Below are positions 10,151 through 21,428 of a stretch of 64,000 nucleotides of DNA, one piece after another. The notes under the pieces were generated by a model. The model saw only the letters and a program-made list of their open reading frames with translations, was not told where the DNA came from and searched no databases. Positions within the stretch are counted from its first letter, which is position 1. The number at the start of each line of letters is the position of its first letter. A program made the position numbers and the translations under genes. This DNA comes from Woeseiaceae bacterium (GTDB taxonomy: Bacteria > Pseudomonadota > Gammaproteobacteria > Steroidobacterales > Woeseiaceae), in contig JAJFKP010000006.1 in the NCBI GenBank assembly GCA_021773135.1, positions 62,001-126,000 on the forward strand. The letters run 5' to 3'.

Positions 10151-10808
10151 GATATTTCTCCTTCGAACAGGGTCGGTTGTGCTCGCATTATTCGCCTACT
10201 GAGTGTCATCGACCCGCGGCCAGAGCGCAAGTTCCTCGGGCCAACAAATCGTCAAGAATTGTCGTCGTCGACAAGTCTCCACTGGGAAACAAATTAATGC
10301 GCACGAGCGGTGCTTTCAGGCAAATCTTTCCGCCATGATAATCCGGCATTTCTGCGCAGATTCAGCCAAAGTTTTGCGCCGGAACTGCCGGGAACGAAAT
10401 TTCTTGTTGTTTGGCGACACCATTATTTCGAGTCAACATAACGTTGTCAGCCAGGGCGGCGGCACGACGGCCGCTGGGGTGAGCCGCAATCTCCTGTGGC
10501 TGATCAGGGAGTTAGGGGCCGAAGCTAAATGAGGTCTAAATTGCACACATTGCTACTCGAATTCCAGCCGGACAGACCCGTGACTGAAGCCCGAAATCAC
10601 TCGTGAAACTGACGCTGAAATTGGTAGCGAGTTGTTGTAACGTTATGGCTTCCGCTGGGGCTAAAACTCATAACTAACTGATAAATCAGACTATCCTGCG
10701 GATAACGCCTGCGCCAGAGAGCGACTGCCGTGAATTTACGGGTCGGATACTGGTCGAATTACATGAACGGTTCGGTCGCGAACCACCACTGCGCTTTCGG
10801 AGAGCTGG
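10151..10808. other. Long intergenic region between divergent aldo/keto reductase and mltF
   Basis: About 650 bases separate these divergent genes. A 109-codon open frame at 10203-10532 (+) has no recognisable domain or ribosome site and is rejected as a gene. No tRNA, clear hairpin or repeat is seen. It must hold the promoters for both flanking genes. Confidence 0.5.
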
Positions 10809-12260
10809 ATGTTGCGTTTGTTGATGGTCGCATTCCTGGCAGTAATGATGAGCACCTGTTCATCATCGCCTTCGATGCTCGAGCAGATCATCGAACAAGG
10901 GGAGCTGCGCGTGGTCACGCGAGACACGCCGACGTCATATTTCGTCGGACCCGATGGCCCGGCGGGACCTGAATATGACCTGGTAAGCGGCTTTGCCGAG
11001 GCACTGGGCGTCAGCCTGGTGATCGAGACGGTCGACAGCGTGTCTGAAATACTGCCCTACCTTGCTGAGGGCAGAGCGCATATGGCTGCTGCAGGTTTAT
11101 CCATTACCGATTCGCGTCGCGAAGTGCTGGACTTCGGTCACCCATATTACGCTGTGGATATGCACCTGATCTACAAACTTGGCACGGGCAAGCCGCGCTC
11201 CATTCCGGAAGTGATTGGGCGCTCCATCGAGGTTGTTGCCGGCAGCAGTCACTCGGACATGATCAGGTCGTTAAGCCGGGTCTACCCGGACCTTGAGTGG
11301 TCGGAGAACGATACTGATGAGGTCGCCGATCTTCTGACCAAGGTCGCCCTGGGAGAGGTCGATTTCACGATCGCTGACAGCACCGAATTCAATATCCAAC
11401 GGCATTTTTACCCGGACCTGCGGGTCGCCCTCGATCTGAAGATCAACGATCCGATTGCGTGGGCGTTTATCAAGACCGGCGATCAAAGCCTGCTCGCACG
11501 CGCCGATGACTACCTCATCAACAGCGATCGCAGCGGCTTCCTGGCGCAGGTCAATGACCGCTATTTCGGCCATACGGAGAAATTTGACTACGTTGGCACC
11601 CGCGCATTCATACGACATTTCGAATCGCGGCTGCCGCGCTATCGACCGCTGTTTGAAGAAGCCGGAAAAACCTGGGATGTCGATTGGCGCCTGCTGGCCG
11701 CCCTCGGCTACCAGGAGTCACACTGGCGCTCACATGCCGTGTCTCCAACGGGAGTGCGCGGCATCATGATGCTGACCAAAGCAACTGCTGACTACCTCGA
11801 CATCGAAGACAGGATGGATCCGGCAACCAGTATCGCCGGCGGCGGGCGTTTTTACGCGCGGCAAACCGAGCGCATACCGGACAGCGTCACCGAGCCTGAT
11901 CGAACCTGGATGGCGCTCGCCGCCTATAATGTAGGTTTTAACCACATCAAGGATGCTCGCCAAATCGTCGAGTGGCAGGGAGGCGATCCTGACAAGTGGG
12001 TTGACCTGAGCAAAGCACTGCCGCTGCTGGCGCAGCGCAAGTGGTACACGCGAGTTCCTTACGGCTATGCGCGTGGTTGGGAGCCGGTTTTATACGTTAA
12101 CAACATTCGCGCCTACTACAACATCATTCGGTGGCTGACTGAAAATGAAGATACCGCACCTGAAAGTTCCGGCGACGACGCAGGCGACGATCCCAAACTG
12201 ATTGCGCTAAAGTCCAAGACGAAGTCTAACGCCGAGTTAACTACGCTCGACGGGATCTGA
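10809..12260 (+). CDS. mltF: Membrane-bound lytic murein transglycosylase F
   Basis: It cleaves peptidoglycan with formation of 1,6-anhydromuramyl products at the outer membrane. The 483 residues begin with a lipoprotein signal ending at Cys17 (VMMSTC). A solute-binding-protein-like domain follows (about 25-255), then the SLT domain (about 275-450) with catalytic Glu303 in GYQESHW followed by GVRGIMML and LAAYNVGFNHI. The tail is acidic and low in complexity. The last 20 bases overlap the convergent tadA end. mltF beside tadA and near purL is the enteric arrangement, which supports the assignment. Confidence 0.95.
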   Translation: MLRLLMVAFLAVMMSTCSSSPSMLEQIIEQGELRVVTRDTPTSYFVGPDGPAGPEYDLVSGFAEALGVSLVIETVDSVSEILPYLAEGRAHMAAAGLSITDSRREVLDFGHPYYAVDMHLIYKLGTGKPRSIPEVIGRSIEVVAGSSHSDMIRSLSRVYPDLEWSENDTDEVADLLTKVALGEVDFTIADSTEFNIQRHFYPDLRVALDLKINDPIAWAFIKTGDQSLLARADDYLINSDRSGFLAQVNDRYFGHTEKFDYVGTRAFIRHFESRLPRYRPLFEEAGKTWDVDWRLLAALGYQESHWRSHAVSPTGVRGIMMLTKATADYLDIEDRMDPATSIAGGGRFYARQTERIPDSVTEPDRTWMALAAYNVGFNHIKDARQIVEWQGGDPDKWVDLSKALPLLAQRKWYTRVPYGYARGWEPVLYVNNIRAYYNIIRWLTENEDTAPESSGDDAGDDPKLIALKSKTKSNAELTTLDGI

Positions 12261-12702
12261 AAAAGTCTTGCAGCACCGCACTGCACTGCGTTTCCAGCAG
12301 GCCGCCATTGACCTCAAGCCGGTGATTGAAACTTCGATTGTCGCTTAAATCCACCACGGATCCTGCAGCGCCCGCCTTCTGGTCATAGGCCCCAAAGACC
12401 AAACGAGACAGCCGCGCGTTAAGCATGGCGCCCACACACATGGCACAGGGTTCCAGCGTTACGTAGATCGTTGTGTTCAGTAACCGGTAGTTCTTTACCG
12501 CCGCCGCTGCTGCCCTGATCGCCATGACCTCAGCGTGAGCGGTAGGATCATTGTCCTGTATGGGTCGATTCAGACCGCGACCGATGATTGCGCCGTTGTG
12601 TACCAGTACAGCACCCACCGGAACTTCGCCAACCGACGCTGCTACTGTAGCCTCGGCAAGCGCTGCCCGCATGAATGCTTCGTCGTCGGGACTCCAGCTC
12701 AT
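12241..12702 (-). CDS. tadA: tRNA-specific adenosine deaminase
   Basis: It deaminates the wobble adenosine (A34) of tRNA-Arg(ACG) to inosine. The 153-residue protein shows the zinc deaminase motifs HAE (His56-Glu58, proton donor Glu58) and PCAMC (85-89). VPVGAVLV and NTTIYVTLEPC are family hallmarks. Its 3' end overlaps mltF in a convergent arrangement. Length and start are as expected. Confidence 0.96.
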   Translation of the reverse strand: MSWSPDDEAFMRAALAEATVAASVGEVPVGAVLVHNGAIIGRGLNRPIQDNDPTAHAEVMAIRAAAAAVKNYRLLNTTIYVTLEPCAMCVGAMLNARLSRLVFGAYDQKAGAAGSVVDLSDNRSFNHRLEVNGGLLETQCSAVLQDFFRSRRA

Positions 12703-12792
12703 ATCTATTCCAATGGCAGCCGCATGCGGATAGCGCCAGCGCGCGCAGAGAGCCGAGTAACGGACCCTTCCGAGTAGCCTGTAATACCGTCG

Positions 12793-13395
12793 CTATTCAT
12801 GCTCATCAATCTTGATTTTGAACGTGCTTAGCAGGCTCAGAACATCCGGGAGACTGAAAACGGCACCCTCGACAGAATTTTCCAATGGGTCGATATAGTA
12901 GTTTGTTGCGGCGCTGAAATTGCAGTGATCGAGCCTGGTCGAGCTGAACCTTGCTTGCTTCAGATCCGTACCATGGAAATCCGCATGTGCGAGATCGCAG
13001 TCCGAAAAATCAACATCGTGTGCTTTACAGTTGCTGATAATAAGATCCGGCAATTTTAAGGAATGAAACACGGAGAAACTGACATCACATGCATGGAATG
13101 AAACGGGCGCGCACAGTGCAACGCTGGTCCAGCTCGCCGACGTCCAGTTGACGCCGGTAATCTTGCAATTCCTGAAATGCGTTTCCAGAAACCGCGTCCC
13201 GTCAAGTTTTACAACGTTGAGATTCGTGTCCTTAAATTCACAATCGACGAATTTACATTGAACAAGTGTCGATCCCGAGAAGTCACAGCTCAGGAACTTG
13301 CAAAACTCGAAGGTGCTCGACCGAATTTCCTTCCCGTCAACGGCCAGCTCGTCAAAGATACTCTCCTCAAAGAATGAGCTGTCCTCTATTTTCAT
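12793..13395 (-). CDS. Pentapeptide-repeat protein (Qnr/McbG-like)
   Basis: This 200-residue protein is built largely from five-residue repeats of the A(D/N)LXX / CXFXX type, for example [29 protein letters not shown] and [13 protein letters not shown], over about residues 20-165. These predict a right-handed quadrilateral beta-helix. The end ([18 protein letters not shown], then [11 protein letters not shown]) resembles the C-terminus of Qnr/McbG/YjbI-type proteins, some of which mimic DNA and protect gyrase. The start ATG at 13395 overlaps the guaA stop (ATGA), so translation is probably coupled to guaA. No signal peptide. Gyrase protection is possible but unproven. Confidence 0.82.
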   Translation of the reverse strand: MKIEDSSFFEESIFDELAVDGKEIRSSTFEFCKFLSCDFSGSTLVQCKFVDCEFKDTNLNVVKLDGTRFLETHFRNCKITGVNWTSASWTSVALCAPVSFHACDVSFSVFHSLKLPDLIISNCKAHDVDFSDCDLAHADFHGTDLKQARFSSTRLDHCNFSAATNYYIDPLENSVEGAVFSLPDVLSLLSTFKIKIDEHE

Positions 13396-14999
13396 TCCCA
13401 TTCAATGGTGGCGGGTGGCTTGCCGGAAATGTCGTAGGTCACGCGGGAAATTCCGTCTACTTCATTGATGATTCTCAGTGACACCAGTTCCAGGAAATCG
13501 TACGGCAATCTGGCCCAACGGGCCGTCATGAAGTCGATGGTTTCGACTGCGCGCAGCGCAATGACAAAGTCATAGCGACGTCCGTCGCCCATGACACCAA
13601 CCGAACGAACCGGCAGGAATACGGCAAACGCCTGGCTCGTTTTATCGTAGAGGTCATGCCTGCGCAACTCGTCGATAAAAATATCGTCGGCCAGTTGCAG
13701 AAGCCGCGCAAACTCGGGCTTGACCTCGCCGAGTATTCTGACGCCGAGACCCGGACCCGGAAATGGATGCCGATAGACCATTTCTCTTGGCAGCCCGAGC
13801 TCCAGACCGATTTTTCGTACCTCATCTTTGAAGAGCTCTCGTAGCGGCTCAACGAGCTTCATTCGCATTTTTTCCGGCAATCCGCCGACATTGTGGTGTG
13901 ACTTGATCACATGCGCTTTGCCGGTTTTAGCACCCGCTGACTCTATAACGTCGGGATAAATTGTTCCCTGGGCCAGCCATTCAATGCCTTCGAGCTTGTG
14001 CGCCTCCTCGTCGAATACCTCAATGAACTGGCCGCCGATGACTTTTCGTTTTTCTTCCGGGTCATGCACATTCTGCAATGCAGTAAAGAAACGATCGGCC
14101 GCGTTAACACGTATGACCTTGATGTGCATATGTTCTGCGAAAGTGGCCATCACCTGGTCGCCTTCGTTATGCCGCAGCAGGCCGTGATCAACGAACACGC
14201 AGGTCAACTGATCGCCAATTGCTTCATGCAGCAGGGCGGCAACCACGGAAGAGTCGACGCCACCGGAAAGCCCGAGCAGCACCTGACCGTCTCCGACCGT
14301 TGCGCGTACATTCGCTATCGCGTCGGCGACAATGTTGTCGGCGGTCCAGTCGCCGGGGCAGCCGCATATATCCCTGACAAACCTGCTGATTATCGCCTCA
14401 CCCTGTGGCGTGTGAGTCACCTCGGGATGGAACTGGACGCCGTAATACTTTCTGGTCGGATCCTCCATCGCTGCCAGCGGCAAAGTCGCACTTTCACCCG
14501 CAGCTACGAATCCGTCGGGCAGTGATGCAACGCTGTCCCCGTGACTCATCCAGACTTTGAGCATGCGCTGGTCAGAATCTGCATCAGCAAAGTCGTTTAA
14601 GCCGTCCAACAATTCTGAGGCGAGTGGCGAAATTTCCGCGTAGCCGAATTCGCGCTGATTTGATGATGCAACACTGCCGCCTAGTTGCGCCGCCATCGCC
14701 TGCATGCCATAGCAGATGCCCAGCACCGGAACGCCGAGTTCGAAAACCGCCTGCGCCACTCGCGGCGGGTCGTCGAGATTCACTGACTCGGGACCACCGG
14801 AGAGAATCACGCCAGAGGGTGCAAATGCGCGAATCGAGGCCTCGTCGGCATCCCATGGATAAATTTCCGAATACACGCCGCATTCTCGGACGCGGCGCGC
14901 GATCAGCTGTACGTATTGCCCACCGAAATCAAGGATAAGAACACGATGTGCATGAATATCGGTGCGCCCTGCGGCGGTATTTTCCAATGCCTGAGACAT
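13392..14999 (-). CDS. guaA: GMP synthase (glutamine-hydrolysing)
   Basis: It aminates XMP to GMP. The 535 residues comprise an N-terminal class I glutamine amidotransferase domain ([19 protein letters not shown]; nucleophile Cys in GICYGMQ; His in [11 protein letters not shown]), a central ATP-pyrophosphatase P-loop ([12 protein letters not shown]) and the C-terminal dimerisation domain ending in PPATIEWE. It lies 24 bases downstream of guaB in the standard guaBA operon and is followed by a pentapeptide-repeat gene overlapping its stop. Confidence 0.97.
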   Translation of the reverse strand: MSQALENTAAGRTDIHAHRVLILDFGGQYVQLIARRVRECGVYSEIYPWDADEASIRAFAPSGVILSGGPESVNLDDPPRVAQAVFELGVPVLGICYGMQAMAAQLGGSVASSNQREFGYAEISPLASELLDGLNDFADADSDQRMLKVWMSHGDSVASLPDGFVAAGESATLPLAAMEDPTRKYYGVQFHPEVTHTPQGEAIISRFVRDICGCPGDWTADNIVADAIANVRATVGDGQVLLGLSGGVDSSVVAALLHEAIGDQLTCVFVDHGLLRHNEGDQVMATFAEHMHIKVIRVNAADRFFTALQNVHDPEEKRKVIGGQFIEVFDEEAHKLEGIEWLAQGTIYPDVIESAGAKTGKAHVIKSHHNVGGLPEKMRMKLVEPLRELFKDEVRKIGLELGLPREMVYRHPFPGPGLGVRILGEVKPEFARLLQLADDIFIDELRRHDLYDKTSQAFAVFLPVRSVGVMGDGRRYDFVIALRAVETIDFMTARWARLPYDFLELVSLRIINEVDGISRVTYDISGKPPATIEWE

Positions 15000-15023
15000 T
15001 CGCCTGAGAACCTTTGTGGACGA

Positions 15024-16610
<1,587 letters not shown>

Positions 16611-16636
16611 CTAATTCGGCGTCGTATACTGCCTTT

Positions 16637-18010
16637 ATGAACCCTGGTGCGAAGAATTTTGAGATGCGGGCGATTTCTGTGTCGGAGCTCAATCGGCAGG
16701 CTAAGGCACTGCTCGAAGGCGGCATTGCACGCGTCTGGGTTGAGGGAGAGGTTTCAAACCTGTCCCGACCAGCATCCGGCCATGTCTATTTGAGTCTGAA
16801 AGATGCAGCGGCGCAGGTCAGTTGCGCCTGGTTTCGGCAGCGCCAGCGCGGGCCGACCAACAATCTTAAGAATGGCGACCAGGTGCTGGTATTCGGCAAG
16901 GTCAGTATCTACGAAGCGCGCGGCAATTATCAGATGATCATTGAGCAACTGGAGCCGGCCGGGGAAGGCGAATTACGCGCCAGGTTTGAGGCGTTGAAGA
17001 AGCAGCTGGCGGCAGACGGCCTGTTTGACGAAGCAGCCAAAAAGCCGATCCCCAAGCTTCCTGAACGTGTCGGCGTCATCACATCGCCCTCCGGTGCGGC
17101 CATACGGGATGTTCTCACCATACTGAGGCGACGCTTTCCCGCCATACCTGTCATCGTCTATCCCGCCGCCGTGCAGGGTGTCGCGGCCAAGGCGCAGATC
17201 GTTGATGCTATTCAGACGGCCGCGCGCCGGAACGAATGTGATGTGCTGATCGTCACACGAGGCGGCGGCTCGCTCGAGGACATGTGGCCGTTTAACGAAG
17301 CAGAGGTTGCACACGCGATTTTTGCCTGCCCGATTCCGATCGTGAGTGGCGTGGGTCATGAGATCGACTTCACCATCGCTGATTTTGTCGCGGACGTGCG
17401 AGCACCGACGCCGTCCGGCGCAGCAGAGTTCGTCGTTCCCGACCAGGCCGATTGGCGCGAGCGGCTGGAGGCGCTGTCAGCACGGATTGTCAATTCCGGC
17501 CGGCGTCACCTGGAAGATCGATTTCAGGCCGTCGACTGGTTGAGCAAGCGCCTGTCACAGGCAAGCCCTGCAGCGACGGTTGCCCGGCAGCGCGACTGGC
17601 TTTTGAATCTCCGGCAGGTCCTGTTCGGCGCCATGCGCACGGACCTTGCCAAACGTATGCATGGATTGGGCAGGACACAAGCGAGATTAATGCAATGCTC
17701 GCCCGCGCTCGTTGTGCAACGCCATCTTAATAATCTTCAATCACTGCAACAGCGGCTTTTGGTCGCCGGGCACCGGAACCTGGAAGTACCGCAGCAACGA
17801 CTGCAGCTGGCTGTCCGGGCACTGCATTCCGTCAGCCCGCTGGCGACACTGCAGCGTGGTTATGCAATCGTGACTGATGCGAATTCCGGCGACATCCTGA
17901 CGACGGCAAAGTCGGCGCCAACCGGCCACCTGATTCACGCGCGCCTGGCCCGTGGCACGCTGCATGCTACGGTTACTGGATCTACTGATGAAGACGACGA
18001 TAATGCATAG
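16637..18010 (+). CDS. xseA: Exodeoxyribonuclease VII large subunit
   Basis: With XseB it forms exonuclease VII, which degrades single-stranded DNA to oligonucleotides. The 457 residues contain the N-terminal OB fold (VWVEGEVSNLSRPASGHVYLSLKD) and the catalytic region (GVITSPSGAAIRDVL, RGGGSLEDMWPFNEA, SGVGHEIDFTIADFVAD, RAPTPSGAAE). A TATACT -10-like hexamer (16625-16630) sits so close to the first ATG that translation may really begin at the in-frame ATG at 16664, giving MRAISVSELNRQ. The end overlaps the M23 peptidase gene. Confidence 0.95.
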   Translation: MNPGAKNFEMRAISVSELNRQAKALLEGGIARVWVEGEVSNLSRPASGHVYLSLKDAAAQVSCAWFRQRQRGPTNNLKNGDQVLVFGKVSIYEARGNYQMIIEQLEPAGEGELRARFEALKKQLAADGLFDEAAKKPIPKLPERVGVITSPSGAAIRDVLTILRRRFPAIPVIVYPAAVQGVAAKAQIVDAIQTAARRNECDVLIVTRGGGSLEDMWPFNEAEVAHAIFACPIPIVSGVGHEIDFTIADFVADVRAPTPSGAAEFVVPDQADWRERLEALSARIVNSGRRHLEDRFQAVDWLSKRLSQASPAATVARQRDWLLNLRQVLFGAMRTDLAKRMHGLGRTQARLMQCSPALVVQRHLNNLQSLQQRLLVAGHRNLEVPQQRLQLAVRALHSVSPLATLQRGYAIVTDANSGDILTTAKSAPTGHLIHARLARGTLHATVTGSTDEDDDNA

Positions 18011-18812
18011 ATTAAGCTGCCTGTTGCTATTCTGGCTGAGCTGCACAACCGGCTGGGCGGCACCAGCACATTCTCCCTGGCCTGGCGGTATAGGGGTCAT
18101 CCGGATTGCTGGCGATGCACCACCAATGGTCACCGCAAACAACAAGCCCGCGCTGGTATATCGCGATACAGACGGCTGGGTCGCTCTCATCGGGATACCA
18201 CTTGATCATGACCACACGTTGCCGCTGACAGTGCGGGTCACCCGCCCGGCGGCGCAGGAAGAAGTGATGACGGTCAAGCTGGACGCAGCGAATTATCGGG
18301 TGCAGCGACTGAATGTCGATCGCAAGTACGTTGAACCCGACCAGGAATCATTAGACCGCATATTTGCAGAAAGAAAAGTGATCGATGCAGCTCTGAACAA
18401 CTGGCGCGCGCAGGAATTGCATGACGTGGTGCTCAAGCCGCCGGTGCCCGGCGCGCGCAGTTCGAGTTTCGGCTCGCGCCGTATTTTCAATGATCAGCCG
18501 CGCTCGCCGCATAAAGGCATGGACTTAACGGCAGTATCGGGCACGCCGATACTGGCACCACTGGATGCTGTTGTCAGTGCAACCGGCCACTATTATTTCA
18601 ATGGCAATACGGTAATTCTTGATCATGGACAGGGCTACGTCAGCCTGTATTGCCACCTGAGCAAAATCGAAGTCGAAAAAGGCCAGCGCGTCGCGGCAGG
18701 CGATTTGTTGGGCGAAGTAGGCGCAACCGGCCGCGTAACCGGTGCGCATTTGCATTTCGCAACGTACCTCAATGGAACGGCTGTTGATCCCGCGATATTG
18801 CTGGAGCCCTGA
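17988..18812 (+). CDS. M23 family metallopeptidase (LytM-type murein endopeptidase), secreted
   Basis: This is a 274-residue periplasmic protein. The N-terminus MKTTIMHRLSCLLLFWLS is a signal peptide ending near GWA. The C-terminal LytM domain (about residues 165-270) keeps the zinc ligands: His and Asp in SPHKGMDL and the HxH in GAHLHF. Such enzymes cut peptide cross-links in peptidoglycan or bind it. GARSSSFGSRRIFN precedes the domain as usual. I chose ATG 17988; ATG 18003 is an alternative. It overlaps the xseA end by 23 bases, so the two are probably co-transcribed. The metX gene converges five bases downstream. Confidence 0.88.
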   Translation: MKTTIMHRLSCLLLFWLSCTTGWAAPAHSPWPGGIGVIRIAGDAPPMVTANNKPALVYRDTDGWVALIGIPLDHDHTLPLTVRVTRPAAQEEVMTVKLDAANYRVQRLNVDRKYVEPDQESLDRIFAERKVIDAALNNWRAQELHDVVLKPPVPGARSSSFGSRRIFNDQPRSPHKGMDLTAVSGTPILAPLDAVVSATGHYYFNGNTVILDHGQGYVSLYCHLSKIEVEKGQRVAAGDLLGEVGATGRVTGAHLHFATYLNGTAVDPAILLEP

Positions 18813-18817
18813 CGCGC

Positions 18818-19915
18818 TCAGGCAAAAAAACGGCTGATGACGGGCCGGAATGCATCCATTTCGACGAGAAACGAATCGTGCCCCTTAATGCAGTCGAGTT
18901 CGACGAATTCGACGTCCGCTACAGCGGCGCGCAGCCCCTCTGCCAGTTCGCGCTGCTGTCGTATTGGAAACAGCAAATCCGTCGTAACGCCGATCACCAT
19001 GGCCCGCTCCAGGGAAAGCCTGCTAATGCCTGCCGCAACAGAGCCGCCGTGCTCAGCTAGATCAAATAAATCCGATGCGCGTGAGAGATAGAGATAGCAA
19101 TTGGCGTCAAACTGCCCGGTGAAGCGGTTCGCATGATTCTCAAGGTAACTCTCAACCGCAAAATCGCCGAAAAACATTTCATCGGAATGCATTTCGAGGG
19201 AAATTCTCTCACGTCCGAAACGCTGCTCCCATTCGCGTGGCGACCGATAGGTCATCATTCCAAGCTTCCTGGCAAGTCGTTGACCAGTGACCGGAGGCGC
19301 ATCGGTAGTGTAGTTTCCATTAGCCCACATCGGATCCTTGACGATCATCTCCCGTTGCAGTGACCGGATTGCAATGGAGAATGGCAATGCGCGCGCTGCC
19401 GAAGATATCGAGATCATCCGGCCACCAAGCTCCGGATGCCGCACGCAAAATGCAAGGGCTGTCATGCCACCCATGGAGCAACCGATCGTCGTATGTATAC
19501 GTTCCAGCCCCAGCTGCCTGACGACCTCGAACCCACCTTCCGCAACATCCTCCAGGCTGAGCGTCGGGAATGTCAGTCGATAAGGTTCGCCCGTATCGGC
19601 GTTAACCGAAGCCGGCCCTGTCGAGCCAAAGCAGCTACCGAGCGAGTTGATGCAGATGACGAAAAAGCGATCGGTATCCAGGGGCAGGCCGGATCCGATC
19701 ATGTCTTCCCACCAGCCCGCCGACGGATTTTTCGGAGATGAAGCTGCGTGCGCGGACGGTGACAAACCGGTAAATATAATAATGGCGTTGTCGCCTTTGC
19801 CCTGCAATGTGCCCCAGGTCTCAAAGGCGATCGTAGGTGCGACCAGTGTGCCACCACGATGCATGGTCAGTTCGCCACTGAATTGAATTGTCTTGCTCGG
19901 TATTTGCATCGTCAT
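18818..19915 (-). CDS. MetX-family acyltransferase, likely serine/homoserine O-succinyltransferase type
   Basis: This 365-residue alpha/beta-hydrolase acyltransferase of the MetX family has its nucleophile Ser in GCSMGGM, and the remaining triad Asp (TTDLLFP) and His (KGHDSFL) are visible. The stretches NSLGSCFGSTGPAS, GEPYRLTFP and LPFSIAIRSLQRE resemble the Xanthomonadales proteins shown to be serine O-succinyltransferases rather than classical homoserine O-acetyltransferases; this resemblance is from memory of that family. It therefore acts in cysteine or methionine synthesis. It follows der on the same strand with a 70-base gap. Confidence 0.85.
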   Translation of the reverse strand: MTMQIPSKTIQFSGELTMHRGGTLVAPTIAFETWGTLQGKGDNAIIIFTGLSPSAHAASSPKNPSAGWWEDMIGSGLPLDTDRFFVICINSLGSCFGSTGPASVNADTGEPYRLTFPTLSLEDVAEGGFEVVRQLGLERIHTTIGCSMGGMTALAFCVRHPELGGRMISISSAARALPFSIAIRSLQREMIVKDPMWANGNYTTDAPPVTGQRLARKLGMMTYRSPREWEQRFGRERISLEMHSDEMFFGDFAVESYLENHANRFTGQFDANCYLYLSRASDLFDLAEHGGSVAAGISRLSLERAMVIGVTTDLLFPIRQQRELAEGLRAAVADVEFVELDCIKGHDSFLVEMDAFRPVISRFFA

Positions 19916-19985
19916 CTTGCCATTTCGTTACCAGCGACCGAAGCTATTGCTACCCGCGCTGAGCCAATCTTGCCAGCACCGGCAC

Positions 19986-21392
19986 TTACTTTTTAACCTT
20001 TTTCATCAATCGTTGCCGCTTCCGTTCCTGCCGTGGCGTCAGCTTGTTGCGCCGGCCCTTGTAAGGGTTCTTGCTGCTTTTGAACGCGAGTCTTACGGGC
20101 GTGCCCTTCAGGCGAAACGCTTTGCGAAAGCGATTGATCAGGTAGCGGCGATACGCCTCTGGCAATCGTTCGGTCTGGTTACCGTGAATAACGATAACCG
20201 GTGGATTTCTGCCGCCCTGGTGAGCATAGCGGAGCTTGATGCGTCGTCCACGAACCATCGGCGGCGCGTGAGCCACCACGGCTGCTTCCAGTTCCCTGGT
20301 CAGTTCTGTTGTGGACATATCGCGGGTTGCCGCACTGTAGGCACGATTGACTGCGGGCAACAGGTCACCAACAGCTGTCCCGTGCAGCGCCGAGATAGTC
20401 ATGCGCTCAGCAAAATCCAGGAATGGCAATTTACGCTCGAGGTCGACCTTGAGTTGCCGCCGCTGATCATGACTGAGCCCGTCCCATTTGTTCGCGACCA
20501 CAACCAGCGCCCGTCCCCGTTCAACCGCCAGGCCAATCAAACTGACGTCCTGGTCCGTCACGCCTTCACTGGCATCCAGCACCGGAATCACAACCTGCGC
20601 CCGTTCCATCGCCTGCAGCGCTTTTACGATGCTGAATTTTTCGACCGTTTCGTGCACCCTGGATTTTCGCCGTACGCCAGCCGTATCGATCAGCACGTAG
20701 TTCTGGTCATCACGTTCGAACGGCACCGATACGCTGTCGCGAGTCGTTCCCGGCTGATCAAAGACGACCAGACGCTCCTCGCCGATGAGGCGATTGATCA
20801 AGGTCGACTTGCCCACATTGGGCCGGCCTATCACAGCAATACCAAGCGGCCTGTCCACAGAATCGGCATCGTCGGCCTCGACTGCATGCGCCTCGGCCTG
20901 TTCGAGAAATGGCGCCAGCACCTCGTCCATAAGGCTGGCTATCCGGTCGCCATGTGCTGCAGAAATTGCCACGGGGTCACCGAGCCCGAGTGCGTGAAAC
21001 TCACCCGAGGCGATATCCTGATCGAGGCCTTCCGCTTTATTGACGGCCAGCCAGGGGCGCTGGGAATGCTTGCGTGCCAGTGCAGCTACGTGTTCATCTG
21101 CGGCTGTAAGGCCACTGCGCCCGTCCACCATCACAATGGCGACGTCTGCCTCCTTCAAGGCACGCACGGTCTGCTCAACCATCAATTCTTCGATGCCCTC
21201 CTCGCCACCCGCTACGCCGCCGGTATCGATAACGATATAGGGAATCGGCCCGAGCTTGCCGTAACCGTATTGCCTGTCGCGAGTCAGCCCGGGATAGTCG
21301 GCCACGATTGCATCTCGAGAGCGAGTGAGACGATTGAACAACGTCGATTTACCGACGTTGGGTCGTCCGAGAAGTGCGATGACGGGAAGCAT
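19986..21392 (-). CDS. der: Ribosome-biogenesis GTPase Der (EngA)
   Basis: It is an essential double-G-domain GTPase acting in 50S subunit maturation. In 468 residues there are two full G domains, each with G1 ([12 protein letters not shown] near residue 8 and [12 protein letters not shown] near 190), G3 (DTGG and DTAG) and NKXD motifs (VNKAE, ANKWD). A C-terminal KH-like domain ends in a lysine/arginine-rich tail. It is the last gene of the hisS-yfgM-bamB-der run, 36 bases after bamB. Confidence 0.97.
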   Translation of the reverse strand: MLPVIALLGRPNVGKSTLFNRLTRSRDAIVADYPGLTRDRQYGYGKLGPIPYIVIDTGGVAGGEEGIEELMVEQTVRALKEADVAIVMVDGRSGLTAADEHVAALARKHSQRPWLAVNKAEGLDQDIASGEFHALGLGDPVAISAAHGDRIASLMDEVLAPFLEQAEAHAVEADDADSVDRPLGIAVIGRPNVGKSTLINRLIGEERLVVFDQPGTTRDSVSVPFERDDQNYVLIDTAGVRRKSRVHETVEKFSIVKALQAMERAQVVIPVLDASEGVTDQDVSLIGLAVERGRALVVVANKWDGLSHDQRRQLKVDLERKLPFLDFAERMTISALHGTAVGDLLPAVNRAYSAATRDMSTTELTRELEAAVVAHAPPMVRGRRIKLRYAHQGGRNPPVIVIHGNQTERLPEAYRRYLINRFRKAFRLKGTPVRLAFKSSKNPYKGRRNKLTPRQERKRQRLMKKVKK

Positions 21393-21428
21393 GACTGGAA
21401 AACACCATAGCGCAAGGCTGTCGCTGCG

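Noticed and set aside
10203-10532. 109-codon plus-strand frame in the gap before mltF
   Set aside because: No ribosome-binding site, no domain, unusual composition; kept only as part of the intergenic description.
18806-18820. Hairpin CCTGA / TCAGG followed by A-run between the M23 peptidase and metX genes
   Set aside because: The stem is only five pairs and the A/T tract is on the wrong side for a terminator on either strand.
19893-21410. 505-codon open frame on the plus strand
   Set aside because: It covers der in antisense. Der is unmistakable (two GRPNVGKS motifs), and this frame shows no known domain, only His/Arg/Cys-rich composition.
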